Under the pieces are notes generated by a model. The model was given only the letters and a program-made list of their open reading frames with translations. It had not been told where the DNA came from and made no database searches. A stretch of DNA of 64,000 bases from Thermus antranikianii DSM 12462 (GTDB lineage: Bacteria; Deinococcota; Deinococci; Deinococcales; Thermaceae), in the NCBI RefSeq assembly GCF_000423905.1, contig NZ_AUIW01000001.1:248001-312000 (forward strand), read 5' to 3'. This document shows positions 1-8,230 of the stretch, piece by piece. Positions within the stretch are counted from its first letter, which is position 1. Every line of letters begins with the position of its first letter. The position numbers and the translations under genes are program-made.

Positions 1-1
1 G

Positions 2-355
2 CACCGGGTGGAGAAGACCGCCGATCCCAGGCGGGTCCTCTACCTGGCCGCCCAGGCGGGGTACGTGATCTCCATGCGCCTGCACGGCCTCATCCTGGCC
101 GCGGCCGCCGGCACCCCCTTCGCCGCCCTTTCCTACGACCCCAAGGTGGCCGCCTTCGCCAAGGAAACCGGGGCCTACTACCAGGAACTCCCTGGGGATC
201 CCATCAAGCTTTCCAAGGCCGCCATGTACGGCCGCTACCCCGACTGGGAAAAGGTGGCGGCCCTGAAGGAAAGGGCCCGGCAGAGCTTTGACCTGGCCCT
301 GGGGGAGGCCAGCCTGGTCAAAAAGACCCACGGACGCGGCTCAAGCGGCTCCTAA
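2..355 (+). CDS. csaB: CsaB-type polysaccharide pyruvyl transferase, C-terminal part
   Basis: This is the last 117 codons of a gene whose start lies before the window; the frame is open from base 2. The conserved segment with S-M-R-L-H-G-L, followed by A-A-A-G-T-P and Y-D-P-K-V, is the C-terminal signature of the CsaB/polysaccharide pyruvyl transferase family. These enzymes put pyruvate ketals on secondary cell-wall polysaccharide so that SLH-domain S-layer proteins can bind it. Thermus has an SLH-anchored S-layer, which fits. The 3' end overlaps the convergent gene at 318-1427 by 38 nt. Family assignment is fairly safe; the substrate is inferred. Confidence 0.8.
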   Translation, partial: HRVEKTADPRRVLYLAAQAGYVISMRLHGLILAAAAGTPFAALSYDPKVAAFAKETGAYYQELPGDPIKLSKAAMYGRYPDWEKVAALKERARQSFDLALGEASLVKKTHGRGSSGS

Positions 356-1427
356 GTCCCTGGGCGAAGGCCTCGAGGTCGGAAAGCGCTTCCTCCACCC
401 CCTGCCTCAAGAGGAACTCCCCTGGGGAAAGGCGCTTGAGCACAAGGAAGGGAGGCTGGGAAAGCACCTCCACCCCCTGGCGCACCACCTCGGGGATGAG
501 GCCTTCCTCCAAGGCCTCCGCCTCCAGATCCGCCAGCAAAAACACCTCCCCCATGGACTTGCGGGAAAGCAAGAGGAGGAAGGCGGCGAAGGCCCCGCGC
601 TCGGAAAGCTCGGCCACCAGCCGGTCCTCCAGGGACTCCACCGCCTCGAGGTCCACAAAACCTTCCCGAAGAAGGTCCTCCAGGTCCAAAGGCGAAAGGG
701 GAAAGCGGGCCTTAAGGCGCACCAGGCGGCTCACCGCCTCCGGGGAAAGGTATCCCACTCCCTCCGGCACCCCTTCCTTCTGGGATTCCGGCGCCAGGAT
801 GGCCACGTACGCCCCTTGCTGGCGGTAGGACTTGAGCAGGCTGGGCTCCCCTTCCCCCGGACGCAGCAACACCAGAAGCACTTGGCGGCGCCCCAAGGGG
901 GCTTTGTACACCCACGGCGGGCCACCTTCCAGGAGGAAGCCAAGCCGCCTCAAGTCCTCGGTAACCCCAGGGGGCTCCAAGGCCCTTTGCGGCTCGTTGG
1001 GGAAAAGCACCTCCTTGGGATAGGGTGTCACCCGTACCCGCCGCTTCTCCGGCTTGGGATCCCCTATCTCCTTGGATTCCTTCCCGGAAGCAGCCGGCCT
1101 CGCCTCCCGCCTCTCGGGCTGGGCAGGCTCCCTGGACTCCGCCTGCCCAAGCCGGGGGAGGCCCCTAGGGGTGGCCTTGAGCTCCACCTCCTCCCCGCGG
1201 AAGTGGAGGAGGATGGTCTCGTTCACGGCAAGGCGGCGCTTTTGGTAGTAGGGCAGAAGCCCCCGCACCACCCCCTGTTTCCAGTCCACCTCCACCTCGT
1301 ACACCTCCCCATCCTCGTCCACGAAGCGCACCCGCTCCTTGCCGAGGAGATGCTGGCGGAGGGAGACGGTTAGGGCCATGGTTCCCGTTTGAATACAGGT
1401 GCTGGTCAGCACATAGCGTGCGGTCAT
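318..1427 (-). CDS. Conserved protein of unknown function, 369 aa
   Basis: I do not recognise a named family. The N-terminal ~90 residues form a compact, beta-rich looking domain (V-R-F-V-D-E-D-G-E-V, then I-L-L-H-F). A proline- and charge-rich linker of about 50 residues follows, then a C-terminal domain of ~200 residues with alternating strands and acidic leucine-rich helices. No signal peptide or membrane helix is visible. The start is placed at the ATG preceded by GGGAGGTGAT; it lies one base after the TGA of the exonuclease gene, so the two are probably translationally coupled. This pairing hints at a nucleic-acid role, but nothing in the sequence proves it. Confidence 0.75.
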   Translation of the reverse strand: MTARYVLTSTCIQTGTMALTVSLRQHLLGKERVRFVDEDGEVYEVEVDWKQGVVRGLLPYYQKRRLAVNETILLHFRGEEVELKATPRGLPRLGQAESREPAQPERREARPAASGKESKEIGDPKPEKRRVRVTPYPKEVLFPNEPQRALEPPGVTEDLRRLGFLLEGGPPWVYKAPLGRRQVLLVLLRPGEGEPSLLKSYRQQGAYVAILAPESQKEGVPEGVGYLSPEAVSRLVRLKARFPLSPLDLEDLLREGFVDLEAVESLEDRLVAELSERGAFAAFLLLLSRKSMGEVFLLADLEAEALEEGLIPEVVRQGVEVLSQPPFLVLKRLSPGEFLLRQGVEEALSDLEAFAQGLRSRLSRVRGSF

Positions 1428-1428
1428 A

Positions 1429-2172
1429 TCACCTCCCGAGGTCCACCAAGGGACGGGGAATCCCTGAAGTGAGCATATAATACACCTCGTAGGCCACGGC
1501 GAGGGTGCGCTCCACATCCCCAAGGGCCCGGTGGGCTTCCCTGGGAGGAAGCTCCAGGACCTGGGAAAGAGCGTCCAGGCCGTAGCGCCTGAGGCCAGGC
1601 ATGGCCCTTTTGGCCAGGCGGAGGGTGTCCACCACCGGGTTCTCCAGGGAATAGCCCATGCCCTCCAGGACAGGCCGCAGGAACCCCAGGTCAAAGCTGG
1701 CGTTTTGGATGACCAAGGTGGCCCCCCGCAAGAGGGGGTAGGCCTTCTCCAGAACCTCCTCGAGGGAAGGAGCCTCCTCCAGCTCCCAAGCGCGAATCCC
1801 CGTAAGCCTCTCGATAAAGGGGCTGGGAGGGCGGCTCGGGCGCACCAGGCTCTGAAAGCTCCTGCGCTCTCCCTGCTCCAGCCGCACCAAGCCCACTTCG
1901 ATCACCTCGTTGAGGCCGGGGGAAAGCCCGGTGGTCTCCAGGTCCAAGACCACCACCGCCTCCCCGGGATAGGGGAAAGGGTAGTGCCACTCCCAAAGCC
2001 CCACCTCCTCCCCCAAGCGGAAGCGCCCGTCTAAGAGGGGCCGCACCACGGGCTCCACCGGACCCCTTAGCCCCAGGGCTTCCCCCAGGGCGGGAAGGGG
2101 CAAGGGCCTGCCCTCGGCCCTGAGCCTTCGGGCCAAACGGGTGGCCAAACGGTGGCGAAAGAAAGCCTCCAC
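1429..2172 (-). CDS. DEDDh 3'-5' exonuclease (DnaQ/epsilon-like)
   Basis: A 247-residue protein with an N-terminal extension of ~70 residues, then an exonuclease fold. Exo I is V-L-D-L-E-T-T-G (acidic residues near 77 and 79), Exo II is N-A-S-F-D-L-G-F, and Exo III is H-R-A-L-G-D-V with the DEDDh histidine. Such enzymes remove nucleotides from DNA or RNA 3' ends using two metal ions. It is a stand-alone domain rather than part of a DNA polymerase, so a proofreading or repair role cannot be separated from RNA trimming. The GTG start overlaps the gatA stop (TAGTG), indicating coupling within the leftward operon. Confidence 0.85.
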   Translation of the reverse strand: MEAFFRHRLATRLARRLRAEGRPLPLPALGEALGLRGPVEPVVRPLLDGRFRLGEEVGLWEWHYPFPYPGEAVVVLDLETTGLSPGLNEVIEVGLVRLEQGERRSFQSLVRPSRPPSPFIERLTGIRAWELEEAPSLEEVLEKAYPLLRGATLVIQNASFDLGFLRPVLEGMGYSLENPVVDTLRLAKRAMPGLRRYGLDALSQVLELPPREAHRALGDVERTLAVAYEVYYMLTSGIPRPLVDLGR

Positions 2173-3587
2173 TACAAAGCCTCGCCCAAGGGGGTACGAA
2201 GGAAAGCCCGGTCGGTAGCTTCTTCAAAAGCCAAGGCCGCCTGCAGGAGGAGTTCATCCCTCGCCCAGGGAGCGAAAAGCTGAAGGCCCACGGGAAGGCC
2301 ATCCTCAAAGCCGGCGGGGAAGGATAGGGCGGGGAGGCCCGCCAGGTTAGCCCCCACGGTGTAGAGGTCCTCCCGGTACATGGCCAGGGGATCGGGCCTG
2401 CCTCCTAGGGGAAAGGCGGGATGGGGGGTGGTGGGGAGGAGGAGGAGGTCCACCTCCTGGAAAAGGGCCTGGGCCTCCGCCTTAAGCCGCCTGCGGAAGG
2501 CCTGGGCGCGGCCGTAGTAGGCCTCGTAGTACCCGCTGGACAGCACGAAGGTGCCCACCAGGATGCGGCGCTTCACCTCGAGGCCAAACCGGGCCCGCGT
2601 CTCCTCCACCACCCGCCACAGCTCCTCCCCTTCGGCCCGATAGCCGAAAAGGGTCCCGTCGTAACGGGCCAGGTTGGAGCTGGCCTCCGCAGGGGCCAGG
2701 ATGTAGTAGGCGTTTAGGGCCAGGGGCAGGGAAGGCCAGGAGACCTCCTTCACCTGAAGGCCAAGCCCCCGGAAAACCTCCAAGGCCTGCCGCAAAGCCC
2801 CCTCCACCCCGGGGCTATTCCCGGAAAGGGCCTCCCGCACCACCCCAAGCCGCAAGGAGGGCAGGGGCTCCGCCAGGGCCTCCTGAAACCGGGGCTTCAG
2901 GTTCAGGCTGGTGGCGTCCAAGGGATCGGGACCGGAGATGGCATCCATGATCAGGGCGAGATCCCGCACCGAGCGGGCCATGGGGCCGATCTGGTCCAGG
3001 CTCGAGGCGTAGGCGATAAGGCCATAGCGGCTTACCCGGCCATAGGTGGGCTTAAGGCCGTAGATCCCGCAGAAGGCCGCAGGCTGGCGCACGCTTCCCC
3101 CGGTATCCGACCCCAAGGCCAAAGGCGCCAGATCCGCCGCCACCGCCACCGCGCTTCCCCCGCTGGACCCCCCGGGCACCCGGGTGGGGTCAAAGGGATT
3201 CCGGCTGGGGAAAAAGGCGGAGTGCTCGGTGGAGGAACCCATCCCGAACTCGTCCAGGTTGGTCTTGCCTATGACCAGGGCGCCAAGGGCCTTTAGCCGG
3301 GCCACCGCCGTGGCCTCGTAAGGGGGCAGGAAACCCTCCAGAAGCCGGCTTCCCGCCGTGGTAGGGATTCCCTTGGTGACGATGTTGTCCTTAACCGCCA
3401 CGACAAGCCCCGCAAGGGGAAGGGAAGGATCCAGGGAACGGGCCTCCTCCAGCACCCCCTCGTTTACCGTGAGGAAGGCTCCAAGGCCTGGGTCCAAGGA
3501 GCGGATCCGCTCCAGGTAAACCTGGGCCACCTCCAGGGGAGATACCTCCCCTTGCGCCACCTTGGCGCGGATCTCGTGGGCCAACAT
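2172..3587 (-). CDS. gatA: Asp/Glu-tRNA amidotransferase subunit A
   Basis: A 471-residue amidase-signature protein. The catalytic triad is visible as Lys66 (V-A-V-K-D-N), Ser141 (P-G-G-S-S-G-G-S) and Ser165 (G-S-D-T-G-G-S). GatA liberates ammonia from glutamine and channels it to GatB, which converts mischarged Glu-tRNA(Gln) or Asp-tRNA(Asn) to the amide; in Thermus the enzyme mainly serves Asn-tRNA formation. gatB and gatC are not in the window. The ATG at 3585-3587 is chosen because TATAGT lies 6 nt upstream, indicating a leaderless start nested in the miaA stop codon. The 10-residue longer reading from 3617 would run through that box. Confidence 0.95.
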   Translation of the reverse strand: MLAHEIRAKVAQGEVSPLEVAQVYLERIRSLDPGLGAFLTVNEGVLEEARSLDPSLPLAGLVVAVKDNIVTKGIPTTAGSRLLEGFLPPYEATAVARLKALGALVIGKTNLDEFGMGSSTEHSAFFPSRNPFDPTRVPGGSSGGSAVAVAADLAPLALGSDTGGSVRQPAAFCGIYGLKPTYGRVSRYGLIAYASSLDQIGPMARSVRDLALIMDAISGPDPLDATSLNLKPRFQEALAEPLPSLRLGVVREALSGNSPGVEGALRQALEVFRGLGLQVKEVSWPSLPLALNAYYILAPAEASSNLARYDGTLFGYRAEGEELWRVVEETRARFGLEVKRRILVGTFVLSSGYYEAYYGRAQAFRRRLKAEAQALFQEVDLLLLPTTPHPAFPLGGRPDPLAMYREDLYTVGANLAGLPALSFPAGFEDGLPVGLQLFAPWARDELLLQAALAFEEATDRAFLRTPLGEAL

Positions 3588-3593
3588 GCCCCT

Positions 3594-3599
3594 ACTATA
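3594..3599 (-). promoter_or_regulatory. Leaderless -10 box for gatA (TATAGT)
   Basis: TATAGT, then 6 nt, then ATG. The box contains the TAG stop of miaA, so gatA can be transcribed separately from miaA. No convincing -35 is visible. Confidence 0.55.
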
Positions 3600-4503
3600 G
3601 CCCGAAGTGGAGATCAAGCCAGTCCCGAAAGCCCCGGTAAGCCTCCTCCCCTCCCCTCGGCAAATAGGTGACGTCCCCGGGTTCGTGGCGGAACCAGGTG
3701 TACTGCCTTTTGGCGTAGGCCTTCACCGCCCGGATATCCCGGGCCAGGGCTTCCTCCAGGCTGTACGCACCCTGAAGGTACCCCACCACCTCCTTGTAGC
3801 CGATGGCCTGAAGGGCGGTCGGCATGGCGGGGTACCGCTCCAACAGGCGCTTCACCTCCTCCACCAGACCCCGGGCGAACTGGCGCCTGGCTCTTTCCTC
3901 CAGCTTGGGAAAAAGCCAGGTGCGCTCAGGCCAGAGAACCAGTTTCCTGTAGGCGAACCGGGGTGGGCGAAGGGGAAAGCGGGCAGGGGGCGTTCCCGTG
4001 CGCCTTACCACCTCCAAGGCCCGCACCAGCCGCCTGGGGTTCCTATCCACCCGCAGGGCATCCTCCAGGCTAACCCGGGAAAGCTCGGCCACCAAGGTCT
4101 CAAGACCCCTTTCCTCGAGCTCCCGCCAAAGGGCCTCTTGGACCTCTGGATCAGGCGGGGGCAGGGTGGGAAGCCCCTGGGAAAGGGCCCGGATGTAGTA
4201 CCCCGTCCCCCCGACCACCAAAGGCACCTTTCCCCGGGCCAGGATATCGGCGATGGCCGCCTCCGCCAGCTCCACCCAGCGCACCACGCTCAGGGCTTCG
4301 GAGGGCTCCAGGATGTCCACCAGGTGATGGGGAACCCTTTGCCTTTCCTCCGGACTGGGCTTGTCCGTGCCGATGTCCAGGCCCCGATAGACCATGGTGG
4401 CGTCGGCGGAAACCACTTCGAGGGGAAGCTCCTCCCCAAGCCTCAAGGCCAGGAGGGTCTTCCCGCTCCCCGTGGGGCCCGCCAGGACCGGGATCGCCTC
4501 CAC
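3595..4503 (-). CDS. miaA: tRNA dimethylallyltransferase
   Basis: A 302-residue protein that adds a dimethylallyl group to N6 of A37 in tRNAs reading UNN codons, the first step towards ms2i6A. Walker A is G-P-T-G-S-G-K-T (residues 9-16). The family motifs [15 protein letters not shown] and V-G-G-T-G-Y-Y follow, and the C-terminal K-R-Q-Y-T-W-F-R segment that binds tRNA is present. Length is normal for the family. The start is a GTG; TAGCAT lies 7 nt upstream, so a leaderless start is likely. It starts 18 bp from the divergent Hsp20-like gene and ends 7 nt before gatA. Confidence 0.95.
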   Translation of the reverse strand: MEAIPVLAGPTGSGKTLLALRLGEELPLEVVSADATMVYRGLDIGTDKPSPEERQRVPHHLVDILEPSEALSVVRWVELAEAAIADILARGKVPLVVGGTGYYIRALSQGLPTLPPPDPEVQEALWRELEERGLETLVAELSRVSLEDALRVDRNPRRLVRALEVVRRTGTPPARFPLRPPRFAYRKLVLWPERTWLFPKLEERARRQFARGLVEEVKRLLERYPAMPTALQAIGYKEVVGYLQGAYSLEEALARDIRAVKAYAKRQYTWFRHEPGDVTYLPRGGEEAYRGFRDWLDLHFGL

Positions 4504-4509
4504 ATCCCT

Positions 4510-4516
4510 TATGCTA
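4510..4516. promoter_or_regulatory. Shared divergent -10 element (TATGCTA) for miaA and the Hsp20-like gene
   Basis: Read rightward, TATGCT is followed by 6 nt and the ATG of the Hsp20-like gene. Read leftward, TAGCAT is followed by 7 nt and the GTG of miaA. One near-palindromic heptamer therefore could serve both leaderless promoters. No clear -35 was found in either direction. Confidence 0.5.
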
Positions 4517-4521
4517 AGGGC

Positions 4522-4929
4522 ATGCTGGAGCGCTTAGACCGCCTGGAGACCTTGCGCAAGCTGAAAGAGCTACAGGAGCGCATCGCCGAGCTGGCCTACC
4601 AGCTCACAGGGGAGGAACCCGCCGCCTGGACCCCCAAGGTGGACCTCCTCGAGGACGAGGACCACTACGTCCTCCTCGTGGACCTCCCCGGGGTGCGCCC
4701 CGAGGATTTGGAGCTTCTGGAGGAGGGAAGCCGCATCACCCTGGCCGGGATCCGCCATCCCTTGCCCGGGGTCTACCTCCTGGAGGAACGGCCCATGGGC
4801 ACCTTCCGCCGCACCCTGGACCTGCCCGGCCCCATCGAGGAGGGCACCGCCCAGGCCAGCCTGCGCCAGGGGGTACTGGAGGTACGGTTCAAGAAGCGCA
4901 AAGGGGCTCCCCTGCCCCTCTCTCAGTAG
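4522..4929 (+). CDS. Small Hsp20/alpha-crystallin-like protein
   Basis: 135 residues. After a charged helical N-terminus comes a short alpha-crystallin domain: [21 protein letters not shown], the [16 protein letters not shown] turn, and [11 protein letters not shown]. The family normally ends with an I-X-I/V tail; none is obvious here, so oligomer assembly may differ. Expected role is ATP-independent holding of unfolding proteins. The start at the second ATG is chosen because TATGCT lies 6 nt upstream. The 3' end overlaps tdk by 7 nt, tail to tail. Confidence 0.8.
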   Translation: MLERLDRLETLRKLKELQERIAELAYQLTGEEPAAWTPKVDLLEDEDHYVLLVDLPGVRPEDLELLEEGSRITLAGIRHPLPGVYLLEERPMGTFRRTLDLPGPIEEGTAQASLRQGVLEVRFKKRKGAPLPLSQ

Positions 4930-5501
4930 CGCACCTGGTGGCAGGCCCGGCAACGGGGCTCGTAGTGCTCCTTGGCTCCCACCAGGATCACGGGGTCCGT
5001 GTAGCGGGCGGGCTTTCCGTTCACCAGGCGCTGCGTGCGGGTGGCAGGAGCCCCGCACTGGGCGCAGATGGCCGTAAGCTTCTCCACGAACTCCGCCCGG
5101 GCCAAAAGCTCCGGCATGAGGCCGAAGGGCTCACCCCGGAAGTCCAAATCCAACCCCGCCAGGATCACCCGTACGCCCTGGCGGGCCAGATCCTCCGCCA
5201 AGGGGAGCAGGCCGGCATCCAGAAACTGGACCTCGTCCACCGCCACCACCTGGGGCAAGGGGGATAGGTACGCCTCAATTTCCCTGGCCTCGCCCACGGG
5301 GATGGCCTCTACCCGCTGGCCGTCGTGGCTCACCACCTGGCTTTCGTGGTAGCGGGTGTCCAGCCGGGGCTTGAACACCAAAACCCGCTGCCGGGCGATG
5401 AGGGCCCGCTTGACCCTGCGGATGAGTTCCTCGCTCTTGCCCGAGAACATGGGCCCGGTGATAACCTCAATCCAACCCTGGCGGTGCAGTACCGGGGGCA
5501 T
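4923..5501 (-). CDS. tdk: Thymidine kinase (type II)
   Basis: 192 residues. P-loop G-P-M-F-S-G-K-S (residues 16-23), Walker [10 protein letters not shown], the lasso region with [10 protein letters not shown], and zinc-binding cysteines in C-A-Q-C and C-R-A-C are all present, as in TK1-like enzymes. It phosphorylates thymidine to dTMP in the salvage pathway. The ATG at 5499-5501 fits the usual family N-terminus; TAGAAT lies 10 nt upstream, so the leader is absent or very short. It stands alone between a convergent and a divergent gene. Confidence 0.95.
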   Translation of the reverse strand: MPPVLHRQGWIEVITGPMFSGKSEELIRRVKRALIARQRVLVFKPRLDTRYHESQVVSHDGQRVEAIPVGEAREIEAYLSPLPQVVAVDEVQFLDAGLLPLAEDLARQGVRVILAGLDLDFRGEPFGLMPELLARAEFVEKLTAICAQCGAPATRTQRLVNGKPARYTDPVILVGAKEHYEPRCRACHQVRY

Positions 5502-5511
5502 CCTGGCCCAG

Positions 5512-5517
5512 ATTCTA
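5512..5517 (-). promoter_or_regulatory. -10 box for tdk (TAGAAT)
   Basis: TAGAAT 10 nt before the tdk ATG, giving a leader of a few bases at most. It lies 13 bp from the divergent -10 at 5531-5536. Confidence 0.45.
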
Positions 5518-5530
5518 CCCGGGCATAGGG

Positions 5531-5536
5531 TATACT
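5531..5536 (+). promoter_or_regulatory. -10 box for the small frameshifted ORF (TATACT)
   Basis: TATACT preceded by GGG and followed after 9 nt by ATG at 5546. Together with the tdk box this makes a compact divergent promoter region of 44 bp between the two start codons. Confidence 0.45.
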
Positions 5537-5545
5537 TTCTCCAAA

Positions 5546-5741
5546 ATGGGTGCCTTGGACCGGGTTCGGAGGACGCTGGAGGAAGGCTCCGATGAGGAGG
5601 CCCTGGCCTTTCTCCGCCACCCCCCCTCCCCTGAACCCCCACGAAGAGGCCCTGGCCCACGCGTATGACGGGGAGCTAGCGGAGGGAGCGATCTTGGGGA
5701 AGTGGGGACGATCAAAGCACACCTGCCCCCCTCCCCAATAG
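5546..5741 (+). pseudogene. Small ORF broken by a frameshift in a C7 run
   Basis: The reading frame from ATG 5546 begins [14 protein letters not shown] and continues with good Thermus codon use up to a run of seven C (5620-5626), after which it soon stops. Removing one C continues the protein as [19 protein letters not shown] and ends at the TAG at 5739-5741, giving a ~64-residue acidic helical protein. I do not recognise a family. Either the C run is a sequencing error or the gene is phase-variable or decayed. Confidence 0.5.
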
Positions 5742-5806
5742 AAGTGCTGGGAATAAGCCGAAGGCTACCGCCACGGGCAACCTTGTTCCTGACCCTAACC
5801 ACAGAA

Positions 5807-5834
5807 GCGGCGAGGCCTTAAAGGGCCTCGCCGC
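5807..5834. terminator. Bidirectional hairpin after rpmE
   Basis: A perfect 11-bp stem (GCGGCGAGGCC / GGCCTCGCCGC) with a 6-nt loop lies between the small ORF and rpmE. There is no long T tract, which is common for Thermus terminators. It could end transcripts from both sides. Confidence 0.6.
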
Positions 5835-5851
5835 AGACCAAAAACCTGCCC

Positions 5852-6067
5852 TTACCGTCCCTTGCGGTAGGAATCCCCGTAGCGGCGCTGGAAGCGCTCC
5901 ACGCGGCCTTCCGTGTCCACAAAGCGCTGCTGCCCCGTGTAGAAGGGGTGGCAGCTGCTACAGACCTCCACGTGGATCTCCGGGCGGGTGGAGTAGGTGT
6001 GGATGACGTTGCCGCAACCGCAGATGATGCGGGCGGGAACCAGCTTGGGGTGGATGCCTTCTTTCAC
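5852..6067 (-). CDS. rpmE: 50S ribosomal protein L31, zinc-binding type
   Basis: 71 residues with the complete L31 pattern. K-E-G-I-H-P-K is at the N-terminus, and a zinc site is formed by Cys16, Cys18, Cys36 and Cys39 (I-C-G-C-G and V-C-S-S-C-H-P-F-Y-T-G). It bridges the large subunit central protuberance to the small subunit head. Four cysteines make it the zinc-containing form rather than the zinc-starvation paralogue. The GTG start is fixed by AAAGGAGG eight bases upstream. A 7-bp hairpin sits directly before that ribosome-binding site (see 6082-6101). Confidence 0.97.
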   Translation of the reverse strand: MKEGIHPKLVPARIICGCGNVIHTYSTRPEIHVEVCSSCHPFYTGQQRFVDTEGRVERFQRRYGDSYRKGR

Positions 6068-6081
6068 GTTTCGCCTCCTTT

Positions 6082-6101
6082 CGCACGGTCTTGGCCGTGC
6101 G
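6082..6101 (-). promoter_or_regulatory. Hairpin in the rpmE leader next to the ribosome-binding site
   Basis: CGCACGG and CCGTGCG form a 7-bp stem with a 6-nt loop. In the rpmE mRNA it ends immediately before AAAGGAGG. The position suggests an autoregulatory L31 leader, as known (with different structures) in other phyla; this is inference. Confidence 0.4.
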
Positions 6102-6115
6102 CAAAACCATCTCCT

Positions 6116-6145
6116 ACTCTACCAGGACCCCGGGGCATCCCGCAA
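6116..6145 (-). promoter_or_regulatory. Predicted rpmE promoter
   Basis: TTGCGG, 18 nt, TAGAGT on the minus strand. The predicted start would give a leader of about 40 nt that includes the hairpin at 6082-6101. Confidence 0.4.
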
Positions 6146-6147
6146 CC

Positions 6148-6330
6148 TCAAGGCGGGGGCAGGCGGCGCCACCTGGGTCCGAAGAGGCGGCGGCGTAGCC
6201 GCTCCCAGGCCACCCAAAACACCCCTACCCCCAGGCCCAAAACCGCCAGGAGCCAGAGAATCCCCAAAACCCCAAGCCCCACCAGGGCGAAAAAGAGGAG
6301 GAGAAGGGGCAGGTACCAGGGAAGCCTCAC
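6148..6330 (-). CDS. Small hydrophobic membrane protein, 60 aa
   Basis: I do not recognise a family. The protein is almost entirely one or two hydrophobic helices (residues ~5-40) followed by a basic tail with R-L-R-R-R-L and R-W-R-R-L-P-P-P, so the C-terminus is probably cytoplasmic. The GTG start has only a modest upstream AAGG. The TATTCT on the minus strand at 6359-6364 could be its -10 and overlaps the divergent rnpB -10. It lies upstream of rpmE in the same direction. Coding status rests on composition and codon use only. Confidence 0.5.
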   Translation of the reverse strand: MRLPWYLPLLLLFFALVGLGVLGILWLLAVLGLGVGVFWVAWERLRRRLFGPRWRRLPPP

Positions 6331-6333
6331 GCC

Positions 6334-6362
6334 TTCACTTTACTCCCTAACTGGACTAGAAT
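6334..6362 (+). promoter_or_regulatory. rnpB promoter
   Basis: TTCACT, 17 nt, TAGAAT; the -10 ends 8 nt before the first base of the RNase P P1 helix, exactly where the RNA should start. Confidence 0.7.
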
Positions 6363-6370
6363 AAAGGATG

Positions 6371-6742
6371 CCCCAGGACAGGGGGGCGGTCGCGCCCGGG
6401 AGCCGAACCTCCCGGGTGAGGAAAGTCCGGGCACCATAGGGCAGGGTGCCAGCTAACGGCTGGGCGGGGTAACCCGACGGAAAGTGCCACAGAGAAAAGA
6501 CCGCCAGCGGCCAGGCCACGGCCTGGTGCGGGCAAGGGTGAAACGGTGGGGTAAGAGCCCACCGCGCCTCCTGGAAACAGGGGCGGCACGGCAAACCCCA
6601 CCCGGTGCAAGGCCCAGTAGAGGGGAAGGGCTTGCCCGGCCCGCCACAACCCCTGGGATGGGCCGCTTGAGGCCGGCGGCGACGCCGGTCCCAGAGAGAT
6701 GACCGCCGAAAACAGAACCCGGCTTACGCCCTGTCCTGGGGC
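6371..6742 (+). ncRNA. rnpB: RNase P RNA (bacterial type A)
   Basis: The catalytic RNA that removes 5' leaders from tRNA precursors. Its ends form a perfect 12-bp P1 helix (CCCCAGGACAGG at 6371-6382 with CCTGTCCTGGGG at 6730-6741). The universal core GAGGAAAGTCCGGGC is near the 5' end, and AGAGATGACCGCC with ACAGAACCCGGCTTA is near the 3' end. The length of about 370 nt is normal. Promoter and terminator abut it, so it is a single-gene unit just upstream of mraZ. The GC-rich helices are typical of a thermophile. Confidence 0.97.
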
Positions 6743-6743
6743 T

Positions 6744-6772
6744 CCCCAAGCTTCGGCTTGGGGTTTTTCTTT
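6744..6772 (+). terminator. rnpB terminator
   Basis: CCCCAAGC-TTCG-GCTTGGGG followed by TTTTTCTTT: an 8-bp stem with a UUCG tetraloop and a U tract, starting two bases after the RNA. Confidence 0.95.
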
Positions 6773-6781
6773 GCATCCGGG

Positions 6782-6829
6782 GTGGGAATAAAGTGGGACA
6801 TGAGTGGGACCTAGTGGAAAACTGTGGGG
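6782..6829 (+). promoter_or_regulatory. Array of five MraZ boxes upstream of mraZ
   Basis: GTGGGA occurs at 6782, 6793 and 6804, GTGGAA at 6814 and GTGGGG at 6824, a helical-turn spacing of 11, 11, 10 and 10 bp on one DNA face. This is the known MraZ operator layout (TGGGN repeats about every 10 bp) and covers the -35 region of the dcw promoter, so MraZ probably represses its own operon. Confidence 0.8.
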
Positions 6830-6835
6830 AATCCG

Positions 6836-6844
6836 TGCTATACT
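6836..6844 (+). promoter_or_regulatory. dcw operon promoter, extended -10
   Basis: TGCTATACT is an extended -10 (TGN-TATACT). No good -35 is present; the expected position is occupied by MraZ boxes. A transcript starting near 6852 would have a leader of roughly 77 nt before mraZ. Confidence 0.65.
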
Positions 6845-6911
6845 CCTGGGCAAGAACTCCTCTGCGGGTAAGGCTCCAAACCGGACGCCCAAGCCCAGCC
6901 AGCCCCAGAGG

Positions 6912-6927
6912 GTGGGACCAGGTGGGA
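6912..6927 (+). promoter_or_regulatory. Two further MraZ-box-like repeats at the mraZ start codon
   Basis: GTGGGA at 6912 and 6922, again 10 bp apart, end one base before the ATG. The second copy (AGGTGGGAA) doubles as the only Shine-Dalgarno-like sequence, so protein bound here could block elongation or initiation. Confidence 0.5.
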
Positions 6928-6928
6928 A

Positions 6929-7363
6929 ATGCCCTTCGGCGAGTACCAGTACAGCCTGGACGACAAGGGGCGGGTGGTGATCCCCGGCCCCTTCCGGGAT
7001 TTTCTCGAGGACGGCCTGGTGCTCACCCGCGGAATGGAGGGCTGCCTCTACGTCTTTCCCTCGGACCGCTGGCGCAAGATTGAGGAGCAACTGGTCAACC
7101 TCCCCCTCACCGACGCCCAGGCCCGGGCCTTCGTACGCTTCTTCTACTCTGGAGCCCACAAAACCCGCATGGACAACGCCTCCCGGGTCCTGATTCCCCC
7201 GCCCCTCCGCCAGTTCGCTGGCCTCAAGGAGGGGGGTGAGGTGGTGATCGCCGGTGCCCCGGGACGGCTGGAGATCTGGAGCCAGGAACGCTGGTGGAAG
7301 ACCATTGAGGAGATCATGCAAAACCCCCCGGCCCCCGAGGCCCTCAAGGGGCTTATCGGATAG
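6929..7363 (+). CDS. mraZ: Transcriptional regulator MraZ
   Basis: 144 residues with two AbrB/SpoVT-like swapped-hairpin domains, each carrying the signature D-X-K/A-X-R-V: S-L-D-D-K-G-R-V-V-I-P near residue 10 and M-D-N-A-S-R-V-L-I-P near residue 82. MraZ forms rings that bind tandem GTGGG boxes and controls the dcw operon, of which it is the first gene. The matching box array lies directly upstream. rsmH follows after 6 nt. Length is normal. Confidence 0.95.
   Translation: MPFGEYQYSLDDKGRVVIPGPFRDFLEDGLVLTRGMEGCLYVFPSDRWRKIEEQLVNLPLTDAQARAFVRFFYSGAHKTRMDNASRVLIPPPLRQFAGLKEGGEVVIAGAPGRLEIWSQERWWKTIEEIMQNPPAPEALKGLIG

Positions 7364-8229
<866 letters not shown>

Positions 8230-8230
<1 letters not shown>

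Noticed and set aside
6782-6927. Short regular repeats considered as a CRISPR array
   Set aside because: Repeats are 6 bp with 4-5 bp spacers and match MraZ boxes; no CRISPR-length repeats or cas genes are in the window.
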